Notes: generated by a model from the sequence alone, not told the origin. A stretch of DNA of 63,870 nucleotides from Floricoccus penangensis (GCF_001832885.1 NZ_MKIQ01000030.1:1-63870), one strand, 5' to 3'; numbered from the stretch's first letter, positions 25,436 through 35,326 are shown. Numbers and translations are program-made.

Positions 25436-26389
25436 TTATCTGCCCTCCTTTGTTTTTTTATTAAATAGAGTTGATAATTTGAATTCTTTTGTACCAAGCA
25501 ATCCTCCTGGACGGAAAATCATGACCATAATCAAAGCGAGTGAATATATTATCATACGTAAGCTTCCGAAATCTTGTAAGAATACATTTAGGAAACCTAA
25601 GGCAATAGCCGCAATTATTGTACCTGTAATTGAGCCTAGACCTCCAAATACGACTATAATAATGATATTTACTGACTGGAGCCAAGTGAAGTCTTTCGGT
25701 GTAACTGTACCAATTAAACCAGCATAGAGTGATCCGGCAATACTAGATAATACTGCTCCATACACAAATGCGATAACCTTAACTTTAGTTGTATTGACAC
25801 CCATTGACTCCGCTGCAATTTCATCTTCACGTATTGAGAGAGTCTCACGTCCTGCTGTTGAATTAATAAAGTTCATAGTGAAAACGACAGCTAATACGAC
25901 GAAAATATATACTGTTTGCCAGTTGGTGAATCTTGGAATACCTGATAGACCTGCTGCTCCATTTGTAAGTTCTCCTCCATTCATAATTAAAATACGAATG
26001 ATCTCCGACACTCCCAATGTTGCTATTGCAAGATAATCTCCTTTCAGCCTCAATGTTGGAATACCAACGATTAAGGCAAGTAAGCCAGCTACAACCGCTC
26101 CAGCAAACATCGCCAAATAAAAATGTACATAATAACGACTATACATACCAACAATAGCAGCAGCATATGCTCCTACCGCCATAAATCCCGCAGTACCAAA
26201 TGAGAATTGTCCACTAATACCCATGATAAAATTTAGCGCAACTGCAAGAATGATTTGAATACCAATATATGAAATAGTTTGAACACCGAATGGATTTATC
26301 ACACCACCACCGATTAACAGAGATAATAATAAATAACCAGCTACTATAAGCGCCAACCAGGTAAGGTTAATTTTAAAATTCTTTTTCAT
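25436..26389 (-). CDS. livM: Branched-chain amino-acid ABC transporter permease
   Basis: 317 residues from the ATG at 26389, with AAGGTG upstream and one base after the livH stop. A longer frame reaching 26440 would overlap livH by 50 bases and is unlikely. About eight to ten membrane helices and the conserved GLLALIVGIPTLRLKGDYLAIATLG stretch at about 110-135. Confidence 0.94.
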   Translation of the reverse strand: MKKNFKINLTWLALIVAGYLLLSLLIGGGVINPFGVQTISYIGIQIILAVALNFIMGISGQFSFGTAGFMAVGAYAAAIVGMYSRYYVHFYLAMFAGAVVAGLLALIVGIPTLRLKGDYLAIATLGVSEIIRILIMNGGELTNGAAGLSGIPRFTNWQTVYIFVVLAVVFTMNFINSTAGRETLSIREDEIAAESMGVNTTKVKVIAFVYGAVLSSIAGSLYAGLIGTVTPKDFTWLQSVNIIIIVVFGGLGSITGTIIAAIALGFLNVFLQDFGSLRMIIYSLALIMVMIFRPGGLLGTKEFKLSTLFNKKTKEGR

Positions 26390-26390
26390 A

Positions 26391-27272
26391 TTACACCTTC
26401 TCCTTAACATCTTTACCAAGAATTCCTGATGGTTTAACAAGTAAGATGATAATTAAAATTGCATAAACAACTGCATCCTTATATCCTGCAAGCCATGAAA
26501 GCTTTCCAGGAAGTGATTGGGTAAATGTTTCTAATAAACCAATTACTATACCACCTAATGCTGCACCTGGAATAATTCCGATACCACCCAGAACAGCAGC
26601 TACAAAGGCTTTAAGTCCTGGTGTCATTCCCATCAGTGGATCTATTGAGCCATAGTAAAGACCAATCATAACTCCTGCTGCTCCGGCAAGTGCTGATCCT
26701 AGAGCAAATGTAAAACTGATAGTGTGGTCAACGTTGATTCCCATAAGTTGAGCAGCCTCTGTATCTACTGAAACTGCACGCATTGCTTTACCCATTTTTG
26801 TCTTTTGTACAATCAATTGAAGTAAAATCATTAAGACAAGCGAAGTTATCAAAATCATTAATTGGATATTTGTAATGTTTATTGATCCAAAAGTGTATTT
26901 TTTGACCTCAATTGCTTGTGGAAACTGTCTTGCTGAAGATCCAAAAAAGTAAATCATCACATTTTCAAGCAAGAATGACACACCTATTGCAGTAATTAAA
27001 GCTGCAATTCTAGTAGAATTTCTAAGTGGTCTATAAGCTAGAAATTCAATTATTACACCTAAACATCCTGTCAAAATCATCGATAGAATAAGAGCAATAT
27101 AAAAATTCATATGTAAATTATTTATCAGAAAGTAACCTATAAAGGCTCCCATCATGTATACATCACCGTGAGCAAAGTTGATAAGCTTGATAATCCCATA
27201 TACCATTGTATAACCTAAGGCAATTAGAGCATAGACACTACCAAGAATCAAACCGTTTACTATTATTTGCAT
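26391..27272 (-). CDS. livH: Branched-chain amino-acid ABC transporter permease
   Basis: 293 residues with about eight membrane helices. Conserved motifs are IALGYTMVYGIIKLINFAHG at 17-36 and the cytoplasmic MRAVSVDTEAAQLMGI coupling region. It forms the channel with LivM. Confidence 0.95.
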   Translation of the reverse strand: MQIIVNGLILGSVYALIALGYTMVYGIIKLINFAHGDVYMMGAFIGYFLINNLHMNFYIALILSMILTGCLGVIIEFLAYRPLRNSTRIAALITAIGVSFLLENVMIYFFGSSARQFPQAIEVKKYTFGSINITNIQLMILITSLVLMILLQLIVQKTKMGKAMRAVSVDTEAAQLMGINVDHTISFTFALGSALAGAAGVMIGLYYGSIDPLMGMTPGLKAFVAAVLGGIGIIPGAALGGIVIGLLETFTQSLPGKLSWLAGYKDAVVYAILIIILLVKPSGILGKDVKEKV

Positions 27273-27299
27273 TGATTCTCCTTTAAACTTTTTTCATTT

Positions 27300-28478
27300 T
27301 TATTCGGGGTTTACTACTTCTGCTTTAGATTCTACTCCATTATCTAAAGTTACAATAACAGCGGACTTAATTGGATTATGATTCTTATCTATAGTCATAA
27401 CACCAGTAACTCCATTAAAATCTTTTATTTGAGCTAATTCTTTAGCTAACTGAGCTGAGTCTTCAACTTTACCTTTTTCAGCAGCCTCTTTTATCATGTA
27501 AACCGCATCATAAGCAAGTGCGGCAAAAGCAGATGGCTCTTGATTATTTGCTTTCTTAAAGTTCTTTATAAAAGGTTCAGTTTTACTACTTGCTGGCGCT
27601 TTCGGAGAGAAAGCAGCTACATAATGAACATCCGTTGCTGCCTTTTTACCTGAAAGCTGTACATAGGTGTCTGAAGCGAATCCGTCGCCTCCAATTATAG
27701 GAGCAGTGATTCCAAGTTCACGCGCTTGTTTTGTGATCAACCCTGTTTCATTATAGTAACCAGGCATTACAATTGCATCATAATTAAGTTTTTTAACTTT
27801 TGATAGCGTAGCTTGAAAGTCTTTATCTCCTGATTGGAACGTTACTGTATCTACAATATCTCCTTTAAAATTCTTCTTAAATGAAGAATAGATACCTTTG
27901 GCATAGTCACTAGAATTATCATAATAGATTAAAACTTTTTGTGCCTTTAAATTGTTAGTAACATAGGTTGAAATAATTCTTCCTTGATCACTATCTTGGA
28001 ATATCGTCCTAAAGGCGAATTCATTAAGACGACCGTTTTTCATTAATGTTAAACTATCATCTGATCCTGAAGGTGTAATTAAAGGAACACCTGCTTGAGT
28101 CATATTAGGAATTGTTGCTTTTGCAGCTCCTGATGTTGCCGGTCCTACTGCTGCTACTACTTTATCATTTGATACCAAACTACTTGCTACACTGGCAGCT
28201 TCAGCATTATCAGATTTGTTGTCTTTAGAGACAACTTCTATTTTTTTACCATTGATGCCACCAGATTCATTAATTTCTTTAACTGCTAGGTCAGCTCCCA
28301 TTTTTTCCTGTGATCCATAGGCTGCTACAGCTCCTGTAAGTTCTAAATTGTAACCGATTTTAAATGTATCACCAACATTATTCGCTGCACCTTCTGGCGC
28401 TCCAATTGGTGCTTGAGCACAGCCAGCGAGTGATAACGTTGCTAGAACAGCTAAAGCAGATTTAACTACTTTTTTCAT
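27300..28478 (-). CDS. livJ: Branched-chain amino-acid binding lipoprotein
   Basis: 392 residues. The lipobox LSLAGC places the lipidated Cys at residue 20, and a periplasmic-binding fold (LivJ/LivK type) fills the rest with KIGYNLELTGAVAAYG, VAAVGPATSGAA and PSGSDDSL. It captures Leu/Ile/Val outside the membrane and feeds LivHMGF. It is the first gene of the operon, under a consensus promoter overlapped by a CodY-like box. Confidence 0.95.
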   Translation of the reverse strand: MKKVVKSALAVLATLSLAGCAQAPIGAPEGAANNVGDTFKIGYNLELTGAVAAYGSQEKMGADLAVKEINESGGINGKKIEVVSKDNKSDNAEAASVASSLVSNDKVVAAVGPATSGAAKATIPNMTQAGVPLITPSGSDDSLTLMKNGRLNEFAFRTIFQDSDQGRIISTYVTNNLKAQKVLIYYDNSSDYAKGIYSSFKKNFKGDIVDTVTFQSGDKDFQATLSKVKKLNYDAIVMPGYYNETGLITKQARELGITAPIIGGDGFASDTYVQLSGKKAATDVHYVAAFSPKAPASSKTEPFIKNFKKANNQEPSAFAALAYDAVYMIKEAAEKGKVEDSAQLAKELAQIKDFNGVTGVMTIDKNHNPIKSAVIVTLDNGVESKAEVVNPE

Positions 28479-28531
28479 ATTTTAAACCTCTCCAAATTAT
28501 TCATACTATTTATTTCCAAATATAATATCGT

Positions 28532-28560
28532 ATTATATTAAATTGTCTGAAAATTGTCAA
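28532..28560 (-). promoter_or_regulatory. liv operon promoter with CodY box in the spacer
   Basis: -35 TTGACA (28560-28555), 17-base spacer, -10 TATAAT (28537-28532). Positions 28555-28541 read AATTTTCAGACAATT, 14 of 15 to the CodY consensus AATTTTCWGAAAATT, sitting between the -35 and -10. Confidence 0.9.
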
Positions 28561-28594
28561 TAATAAAATTCTTTAAACAGATACTTCTGTTACA

Positions 28595-28624
28595 AATAAA
28601 AAAGAAAGCTAGATGTAGCTTTCT
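28595..28624 (-). terminator. Terminator of the TagD-like gene
   Basis: Nine-bp stem AGAAAGCTA / TAGCTTTCT with a four-base loop and a T-run on the minus strand. Confidence 0.9.
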
Positions 28625-28650
28625 AAATATATTTATATAAAAATTATTAA

Positions 28651-29079
28651 CTATTTATCTTCCTTTTCTGAGTATATAAGTCCAAGTTCTTTCTTAATTT
28701 GTGATGATGAGGTTGCTCCACGAGGGAAATACATTATCTTCAAATTTGGAAAATTTTCTTTTAAAAAGTCAAATTTTCCTCTCCAGTCATCGCCCATAGC
28801 AAATATGTCCACGTCAAACATATCTATATAAAGTGCCTTATCATCCCAACTTTGCTCAGGAACTACTAAATCAACATATCTTAATGATTCAAGTATATAT
28901 TTTCTTGTATCATATGATTGATAAGCTTTTTTTCCTTTTCCAGCATTAAACTCATCTGTTGATAACATGACAATTAGCTTATCTCCAAGATTGCGAGCAT
29001 TACGCAACATGTTGATATGACTTTCATGAAGAATATCAAAAGTTCCAGCCACCAAAACAATTTTTTCTTTATTACTCAT
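28651..29079 (-). CDS. TagD-like cytidylyltransferase (probable CDP-glycerol synthesis) with altered HxGH motif
   Basis: 142 residues, usual TagD size, with LSTDEFNAGKGKKAY, R-KYILESLRYVD and MGDDWRGKFDFL matching glycerol-3-phosphate cytidylyltransferase. The nucleotide-binding HxGH reads HESH (residues 18-21), and the usual RTxGISTT is RGATSSSQ. Both changes touch the active site, so activity or substrate may differ. It could supply CDP-glycerol for teichoic acid or a glycerol-phosphate decoration. Single gene with its own promoter and terminator. Confidence 0.82.
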   Translation of the reverse strand: MSNKEKIVLVAGTFDILHESHINMLRNARNLGDKLIVMLSTDEFNAGKGKKAYQSYDTRKYILESLRYVDLVVPEQSWDDKALYIDMFDVDIFAMGDDWRGKFDFLKENFPNLKIMYFPRGATSSSQIKKELGLIYSEKEDK

Positions 29080-29108
29080 AAATCTTCCTTTTATATCTTT
29101 TTTTATTT

Positions 29109-29137
29109 AATATAACATAGAAATCAAGTCATAGCAA
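29109..29137 (-). promoter_or_regulatory. Promoter of the TagD-like gene
   Basis: -35 TTGCTA (29137-29132), 17-base spacer, -10 TATATT (29114-29109). Inverted arms TATAACA (29111) and TGTTATA (29141) flank it, a possible operator. Confidence 0.6.
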
Positions 29138-29170
29138 TTGTGTTATATACAACTATTACATATTTTAGTG

Positions 29171-29953
29171 TTATAAATACTCTTCTCTTTTCCTATTATC
29201 AATAGCCATAAATATAAAACTTAGTATTGGAAGTGTGATAAATAGCCAACGACCGATATTTGGATTTATGTATCCAAAAATCGTTAAAATAACCGCCCAA
29301 ATAAGCGAGATAAGCAAACGGCCTAGTGAAATTTTTTTAGAAAGTTCACCAGTAACTTTCATACCTTTAAATCTTTCTTTAGATATAGCATAGTTCAAGA
29401 ATCCTTGACTTAGCCTAATTAAGATAAAGGCGACTCCATAATTCAATACTGCAAAGCTCGTGGGCTCAACCATTATCCATTTGGTCAATAAGGGAATAAT
29501 TGATAATATTGCCATAAATATAAAGTCAAATACTACTATACTATCGGTTATTTCATCTACATCATCGTACATTTTATGATGGGTAATCCAGAAGTCGGCC
29601 ATTAGGAAAAATGATACTAAAAATATCCCAATACTTTCTAAAAATTCACTATAACCGCTATTACCAGTGGGAATGGGTATCTCAAGCAACATAACTGTCG
29701 TTATTATGGCAATTATTGCATCATTAAACAATTCCAAGTGTTCACGTAATCTTTTGTTTCTTTTATGAGCACGCGCTTCACCCAGCTTCCTCATCTCATT
29801 GGGGACTTCTTTTTCATCCATATCTTTAAATTCTGGATGATTTTGCAAAAATTCTTCTTGCATTTCTTGACGAGTCTTTATAATTTCAGCTTCTTTTTCT
29901 GACTTATTTTTCATTCTTCTTTTTTCTAAAGAATTATTTTTATCTCTAACCAT
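29171..29953 (-). CDS. TMEM175-like potassium channel (DUF1211)
   Basis: 260 residues. A long charged N-terminal region (about 1-85) is followed by the family-defining segment RLREHLELFNDAIIAIITTV, where the FSD filter motif reads FND, and about six membrane helices. Bacterial TMEM175 proteins form K+-selective channels as tetramers. The start is uncertain: 29953 gives an unusually long basic leader, and MKNKSEKEAE or an internal Met is possible. No operon partner. Confidence 0.8.
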   Translation of the reverse strand: MVRDKNNSLEKRRMKNKSEKEAEIIKTRQEMQEEFLQNHPEFKDMDEKEVPNEMRKLGEARAHKRNKRLREHLELFNDAIIAIITTVMLLEIPIPTGNSGYSEFLESIGIFLVSFFLMADFWITHHKMYDDVDEITDSIVVFDFIFMAILSIIPLLTKWIMVEPTSFAVLNYGVAFILIRLSQGFLNYAISKERFKGMKVTGELSKKISLGRLLISLIWAVILTIFGYINPNIGRWLFITLPILSFIFMAIDNRKREEYL

Positions 29954-30015
29954 TTTCTGCCTCTATACATTTTATTTAGTTTAAAAAACAACAATCTAAC
30001 GAATTTATTTTAAAT

Positions 30016-30055
30016 AAAAATGCCTAACCTGTCAAATTATAGGTTAAACATTTTT
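30016..30055 (-). terminator. rel-dtd terminator
   Basis: Fifteen-bp stem (AAAAATGTTTAACCT / AGGTTAGGCATTTTT in the RNA, two G-U pairs) with a 10-base loop, just after dtd. Confidence 0.93.
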
Positions 30056-30077
30056 CGCTTCCTTAAGGATTAACTAC

Positions 30078-30530
30078 TTATCTTGCTTCAGCAGTATCAA
30101 GTACGATAGTCACAGGCCCATCGTTTACAATACTGACCTGCATATCTGCCCCAAATATACCTGTCTGAATATCTTCAATACCCTCTTCTTTTAGTTTCTC
30201 ATTAAAAGATTGATAGCATTTACTAGCATAATCTGGATTCCCTGCCTTAGTAAAACTTGGACGATTACCTTTTTTCGTATCAGCATAGAGGGTAAACTGG
30301 GAAATTGATAAAATACTTCCCTGAACGTCTTTAACTGATAGATTCATCTTGCCATTTTCGTCCGAGAAGATTCGCATATTAGCAATCTTTCGCGCAGCAT
30401 AGGCTATGTCAACTTCGCTATCTGTGTCTTCCACACCGACAAGTAAAAGTAAACCTTCTTTAATCTGTCCCACAACTTTCGAATCAATGGATACACCGGC
30501 TTGTGAGACTCTCTGTATTACTATTCTCAT
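30078..30530 (-). CDS. dtd: D-aminoacyl-tRNA deacylase
   Basis: 150 residues with [13 protein letters not shown] at the start, SQFTLYAD near 78-85 and the [12 protein letters not shown] motif carrying the Gly-cisPro active site. It hydrolyses D-amino acids mischarged on tRNA. It begins immediately after the rel stop codon, so the two are co-translated, as in many Firmicutes. Confidence 0.97.
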   Translation of the reverse strand: MRIVIQRVSQAGVSIDSKVVGQIKEGLLLLVGVEDTDSEVDIAYAARKIANMRIFSDENGKMNLSVKDVQGSILSISQFTLYADTKKGNRPSFTKAGNPDYASKCYQSFNEKLKEEGIEDIQTGIFGADMQVSIVNDGPVTIVLDTAEAR

Positions 30531-32753
30531 TTATCCATTTGTCCTTTTAACCGAATAAACATCTGGTACCATCTTGATTTTATCAACAACATAAGTTAAC
30601 TCATTAAGATTTTTGATACCAAGTGAAACGTGGATATTTGCAGTCTTCATATCCTTACTTGGTACAGCTGATACAGAAACCAAGTTCTTAGTTGTATTAC
30701 TTAGAACTTGTAGAATATCATTTAGAAGACCTGGACGGTTGAAACCATATACGTCAACGTTTGCAACATATTCTTTGCTGTTAGAAATACTAGAACCTTC
30801 CCATTCAACATCAATCAAACGACTTTCATAATCAGGCTGCGCCTTAACATTTTGGCAATCACTTCTATGGATTGACACTCCGCGACCTTTAGTAATGTAT
30901 CCAATAATATCATCACCAGGTACTGGGTTACAACATTTACTCATACGAACTAGGAGACTATCAATATCAGCAACATTCACTCCACCATCATGGTGAACCT
31001 TCATTACATCAGCATTAGTCTTTTTAACCTCGCCACCTTGCATAAGCTCTTCAGCTTCTTGGCGTTGTTTTTCACGCTCACGCTCGCGACGTTCTTCTTC
31101 AGTTAACTTATTGAAGACACTTATAACCCCTGTCTCACCAAAACCTATTGAGGCAAAAAGTGCATCAGCATTCTTGAAGTTTAATTTATCGCAGACATCG
31201 TCAAGGTGCTTCTTATCAAGGTATTGATTAGCTACAAAATCATGTTCTTGCAAGTAATCTTGAAGCATCTCACGACCCTTATTAACAGATAATTCTTTGT
31301 CTTGATTCTTGAAAAAATTCTTAATTTTATTCTTGGCCTTATTAGTTTTAACCAATTTAAGCCAGTCTCTACTTGGTCCAAATGAAGATTTACTTGTTAT
31401 GATTTCAACAACATCCCCTGTTTTTAAAACATGAGTAATTGGAACCATACGTCCATTAACCTTAGCACCAGTTGCTTTATCCCCTACTTGAGTGTGGATG
31501 GCATAGGCAAAGTCAATCGGAACACTTCCAGCAGGTAATTCCTGAACTTCTCCATCAGGAGTAAAGACATAGATCTTTTCAGCAAATATATCCTCTTGAA
31601 CCTGCTTAACAAAATCTTGAGCATTGTTACTTGCATCTTGAAGCTCAACTAATTCTTGAATCCAATTCAAATTCTGATTAAGCTCTTCTGCCTTAGGAGA
31701 TTTTCTCCCCTCTTTATAAGCCCAGTGTGCAGCAACTCCATACTCAGCAATTTCATGCATCTTTTTAGTCCTAATTTGAAACTCAATTGGTCCATTAGGT
31801 CCATAAACAGTAGTATGAATAGATTGATAACCATTTTCTTTTGGGTTTGCAATGTAATCTTTAAAACGCCCAGGCATTGGTTTCCATAAATCATGAATAT
31901 AGCCAAGTGTGGTGTAGACATCACTAGTTGTATCTAATACGCAACGAATAGCTATTAAATCATATATTTGATCAAATCTCTTCTTCTTATCATGCATTTT
32001 TTTATAGATGGAATAAATATGCTTTGGTCTCCCATAAACATCCGCATCCTTAATACCAACATTTTCTAATTGTTCAGTGAGTTTTCCAACAACCTCTTCA
32101 ACTAAAGCCTCTCTATCAGCACGCTTTTCATTCATTAAACTGCGTATGCGATAAAATTCAGGTTGATTTAAATAACGGAAAGATAAATCTTCAAGTTCCC
32201 ACTTAATACTACTGATTCCTAGACGATGAGCAAGTGGTGCATAAATTTCCATTGTTTCCGTTGAAATACGCTTTTGTTTATCTGGACGTAGATGCTTAAG
32301 AGTACGCATATTATGAAGACGATCAGCAAGTTTGACCAAAATTACTCGCATATCACGACTCATAGCCATTAGCATCTTACGGTGATTTTCCGCTAATTGC
32401 TCCTCATGCGACTTATATTCAACCTTACCAAGCTTTGTAACGCCATCAACAATATTTCTAGCATCAGATCCAAATTCACGCTCAATATCATCAAGAGTAT
32501 AGTCAGTATCTTCAACTACATCATGTAAAAAGCCACATGAAACAGTGACAGCATCAAGTTTTAAACCAGCTAAAATACCTGCAACCTGAATTGGATGCAC
32601 AATATATGGTTCTCCTGATTGTCTATATTGTTTAGCATGGGCCTTTGTCGCGTAGTCAAGAGCCTTATTGACCATACGGACATCCTTTTCATTCATGTAA
32701 GTAGAGGCGATTCGTACAACCTGTGCGCCCGTCAAATTTGGTTCAGTAGCCAT
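30531..32753 (-). CDS. relA: Bifunctional (p)ppGpp synthetase/hydrolase Rel
   Basis: 740 residues with the full Rel/Spo layout: HD hydrolase (His53, HD 77-78 in FLHDVVEDTD), synthetase (about 230-340 with RCVLDTTSDVYTTLGYIH and HTTVYGPNGP), TGS (about 390-450, VFTPDGEVQELP) and a C-terminal ACT domain (about 665-735). Both catalytic halves look intact, so it should make and degrade the alarmone. Confidence 0.97.
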   Translation of the reverse strand: MATEPNLTGAQVVRIASTYMNEKDVRMVNKALDYATKAHAKQYRQSGEPYIVHPIQVAGILAGLKLDAVTVSCGFLHDVVEDTDYTLDDIEREFGSDARNIVDGVTKLGKVEYKSHEEQLAENHRKMLMAMSRDMRVILVKLADRLHNMRTLKHLRPDKQKRISTETMEIYAPLAHRLGISSIKWELEDLSFRYLNQPEFYRIRSLMNEKRADREALVEEVVGKLTEQLENVGIKDADVYGRPKHIYSIYKKMHDKKKRFDQIYDLIAIRCVLDTTSDVYTTLGYIHDLWKPMPGRFKDYIANPKENGYQSIHTTVYGPNGPIEFQIRTKKMHEIAEYGVAAHWAYKEGRKSPKAEELNQNLNWIQELVELQDASNNAQDFVKQVQEDIFAEKIYVFTPDGEVQELPAGSVPIDFAYAIHTQVGDKATGAKVNGRMVPITHVLKTGDVVEIITSKSSFGPSRDWLKLVKTNKAKNKIKNFFKNQDKELSVNKGREMLQDYLQEHDFVANQYLDKKHLDDVCDKLNFKNADALFASIGFGETGVISVFNKLTEEERREREREKQRQEAEELMQGGEVKKTNADVMKVHHDGGVNVADIDSLLVRMSKCCNPVPGDDIIGYITKGRGVSIHRSDCQNVKAQPDYESRLIDVEWEGSSISNSKEYVANVDVYGFNRPGLLNDILQVLSNTTKNLVSVSAVPSKDMKTANIHVSLGIKNLNELTYVVDKIKMVPDVYSVKRTNG

Positions 32754-32891
32754 GTTTTCTCCTAGGGTTTAATTATCTTGCCTAAAATAAAATGTGACAT
32801 TTAACTAGTTGTAATAATCTTCTGTTATTGTCCAACTTGTATCCAGCCACTCTTTATTTTGTCTGCCAATCTTTGAATAAAGAAAAAAGTT

Positions 32892-32920
32892 ATTAAATAT
32901 CTCTTTTGCATAGTCTTCAA
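32892..32920 (-). promoter_or_regulatory. Predicted rel promoter
   Basis: -35 TTGAAG (32920-32915), 17-base spacer, -10 TTTAAT (32897-32892), giving a leader of about 130 bases. Confidence 0.45.
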
Positions 32921-32953
32921 ATTATTAAATATTATTCTAACACCATTTATAGG

Positions 32954-32978
32954 AAAAAAAAAGCACAATGCGTGCTTT
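32954..32978 (-). terminator. prmA-rsmE terminator
   Basis: Stem AAAGCAC / GTGCTTT with a five-base loop followed by nine T on the minus strand. Confidence 0.9.
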
Positions 32979-33010
32979 ATGAATGCTTTAGTGAATAATT
33001 ATCCACTTTG

Positions 33011-33763
33011 TTAATTTTTGTTCAATAATTCTAGATAAAAGCTTATTGATGAAAGTGTATAAAGAGGAGCAGTTTCAGCTCTCATTATTCTTGGACCAAG
33101 ACCAATAAGCTTAGCCCTCAAACCCACTAACCTATCAATTTCACTAGGACTGATTCCACCTTCTGGACCAAAGATAATTAATATTTTTTGTCCTTTTTTA
33201 GCTCCTTGCAATGCCTCTACAAATGTTGAATTTTCACCTTCCTTAGCTGATTCTTCATATGCCACTAAAACATGATCAAAATTCTTAAGTTCTCCTAGAA
33301 AATTAGCTTTATTCTCAAAAAGCGTAACTTCTGGAATCACTAGTCTTTTACTTTGTTCAGCAGCCCCAAGGCAAATTTTACTCAATCTTTCCTGACGCTT
33401 GGCAATTTTCTTACCGTCAAGTTTAGTAACTGACCAGTCTGCTGGGAATGCCCAAAGTTTATCAGCTCCTAACTCAGTTACTTTTTGAGCCAAGAAATCA
33501 AGCTTGTCGCCTTTGAGGAAACCAACTGCGATAGTCACACTAACTGGAAGCTCAGTATCTCGCTCAAGATATTCAAGAATCTGAACATTTTGATTTTCAA
33601 CGACTTTAGCCAAAGCAAGTTTTTCTTCATTAAATACTAACTGAACTTCATCTCCCTCTTTTAGTCGCATGACGCTAAACATATGATTAAAGGTATCTTT
33701 ATCTTCAATTTGAATTATAAAACCAATCTTTGGAGCATTCTTTTTAATAAAGTATTGTTGCAT
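33011..33763 (-). CDS. rsmE: 16S rRNA m3U1498 methyltransferase
   Basis: 250 residues: an N-terminal PUA-like domain and a SPOUT methyltransferase domain with IIFGPEGGISPSEID near 197-211 and LGPRIMRAETA near 224-234, which form the knotted SAM site. It methylates U1498 in the decoding region of 16S rRNA. It starts three bases after prmA ends. Confidence 0.96.
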   Translation of the reverse strand: MQQYFIKKNAPKIGFIIQIEDKDTFNHMFSVMRLKEGDEVQLVFNEEKLALAKVVENQNVQILEYLERDTELPVSVTIAVGFLKGDKLDFLAQKVTELGADKLWAFPADWSVTKLDGKKIAKRQERLSKICLGAAEQSKRLVIPEVTLFENKANFLGELKNFDHVLVAYEESAKEGENSTFVEALQGAKKGQKILIIFGPEGGISPSEIDRLVGLRAKLIGLGPRIMRAETAPLYTLSSISFYLELLNKN

Positions 33764-33766
33764 GAT

Positions 33767-34723
33767 TTATCCTCCGATAACTCCCATAACATCGTCAGTT
33801 TTTTTGAAGATGCAAGCATTCCATTCACCTTGTTGCATACGAGTTTCAAGGAAAAATCCTGCTTTTTCAGCTGATTGTCTAACCATCTCCCACTTGCTCT
33901 CAATGATTCCACTCATGATTAGGTAACCATTATCTTTAACAATACGGTAAGCATCTTCTGTCATTAAGACTAAAATATCAGCTAAGATATTTGCGACGAC
34001 GACATCAGCTTTTTTCTCTACACCATTTAGTAGGTCACCCACTGCAACATGGATATTTGTCATTCCTTCATTTAAATCAATATTTTCTTGAGCAACATTT
34101 ACAGCCACTTGATCTAAATCATAGGCATAAATTTCCTTTGCTCCAAGTAATGATGCTGCAATTGATAGAACACCTGAACCAGTACCAACATCAAGCAATG
34201 TTTCTCCTCCACGAAGGATTTGCTCTAAAGCGTATAAAGACATTTTAGTTGTTGGGTGCGTCCCAGTACCAAAAGCCATACCTGGGTCAAGTCTAATAAT
34301 TTTTTCAGATTCATTGATTGGCTCATAATCAGTCCATGAAGGTACAATAGTTAAATCATGGCTAATTCTCGTTGGTTCATAGTACTTTTTCCAAGAATCT
34401 GCCCAATCTTCTTCTGAAAGTTGGTTAGAACTTACTTTAACATCACCTACTTCGATTCCAAAAGTTGCTAGATTCTTAATTTTTTCTTCTACTTCCACTA
34501 AAATTTCTGAAATTACAAGATTTTCAGGGTAGTAACCAGCTATCGTAACAACATCAGATTGTTCAATTTCTGGCATAATTTCACCAAAGTTATCCACGTG
34601 ATCTAAATAGTCAGCACTATCTTCAATCGCCAAACCTTGAGCTCCTGAATTAAGCATGATTTCACTAGCAGCTTCAACAGCCTCACGACCAAGTTCAACA
34701 GTTACTTCTTGCCATTTATCCAT
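33767..34723 (-). CDS. prmA: Ribosomal protein L11 methyltransferase
   Basis: About 318 residues from the ATG at 34723 ([10 protein letters not shown]), the conserved PrmA N-terminus. A frame running up to 34813 would overlap the DUF3013 gene and adds a non-conserved leader, so I reject it. The SAM site is [19 protein letters not shown] and the substrate loop is VVANILADI. It trimethylates lysines and the N-terminus of L11. GGAGG lies 12 bases upstream, rather far. Confidence 0.94.
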   Translation of the reverse strand: MDKWQEVTVELGREAVEAASEIMLNSGAQGLAIEDSADYLDHVDNFGEIMPEIEQSDVVTIAGYYPENLVISEILVEVEEKIKNLATFGIEVGDVKVSSNQLSEEDWADSWKKYYEPTRISHDLTIVPSWTDYEPINESEKIIRLDPGMAFGTGTHPTTKMSLYALEQILRGGETLLDVGTGSGVLSIAASLLGAKEIYAYDLDQVAVNVAQENIDLNEGMTNIHVAVGDLLNGVEKKADVVVANILADILVLMTEDAYRIVKDNGYLIMSGIIESKWEMVRQSAEKAGFFLETRMQQGEWNACIFKKTDDVMGVIGG

Positions 34724-34739
34724 AATTATACATAACCTC

Positions 34740-35207
34740 CTAGTATCTTGGGTACTTAAAGAATTCAGTTTCAACCAAAGCAGCAGTCTTTTCGCCAAAA
34801 GCGTCGGCGTCAAATTTAGCTGAGAACTCCTCTGCTTCAGGATCTGCTAAAAAGTCCATTAAATCATCAAGGCCTTGATCTGCAGTTTCCTGTAAAAAGT
34901 CAACAAAGGCAGCAATAAATTCTTTAGATAGACCTTTTTCACTATAAGGGATCGTTGCAAGATATTCTTCAGCATCAACGCTAGACTTTTGTGGATTATA
35001 GAAAAGCACAGCATCCTCGTACAAGATATTTTCAGCCGACTCAACGTCATCAGCATCAACGATAGCTAGACCGTCCTTGTTCTCTGCTTCCAAAAGAAAG
35101 GCAAGCTCTACTGCATGATTCTTTTTATCCCAGTTAATTTCATAGTCATATGAAAAATTTTTATTAAGTTCGTCATTTAACTGACTTAAAAATCCTAATT
35201 TTGCCAT
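34740..35207 (-). CDS. DUF3013-family protein
   Basis: 155 residues, acidic (many Asp/Glu), without membrane segments. It matches the DUF3013 proteins found directly upstream of prmA in streptococci. Function unknown. First gene of the DUF3013-prmA-rsmE operon; 16 bases separate its stop from the prmA start. Confidence 0.82.
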   Translation of the reverse strand: MAKLGFLSQLNDELNKNFSYDYEINWDKKNHAVELAFLLEAENKDGLAIVDADDVESAENILYEDAVLFYNPQKSSVDAEEYLATIPYSEKGLSKEFIAAFVDFLQETADQGLDDLMDFLADPEAEEFSAKFDADAFGEKTAALVETEFFKYPRY

Positions 35208-35241
35208 TTTTATTTCCTATTCTATTCTTTAGATTATCCTT

Positions 35242-35269
35242 ATTTTAACATATTTGGAAGAAGTTATAA
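35242..35269 (-). promoter_or_regulatory. Promoter of the DUF3013-prmA-rsmE operon
   Basis: Extended -10 TGTTAAAAT (hexamer 35247-35242) with a weak -35 TTATAA (35269-35264) at 16 bases. Confidence 0.5.
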
Positions 35270-35326
35270 GGGATATTATTTGAAAAGAAATTCTTCAAAG
35301 TGATGTTTAACAATTTTCAAAACATC

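Noticed and set aside
26390-26440. 17-residue extension of LivM
   Set aside because: It would overlap livH by 50 bases; the ATG at 26389 has a ribosome site and lies one base past the livH stop.
32813-32908. A small frame of about 28 codons upstream of rel beginning ATGCAAAAGAG
   Set aside because: It overlaps the predicted rel promoter, lacks a good ribosome site, and has no family or coupling evidence.
32990-33007. AGTGAATAATTATCCACT, resembling an ArgR box or a convergent DnaA-box pair
   Set aside because: It lies between the rsmE stop and its terminator, not at a promoter, and departs from both consensus forms.
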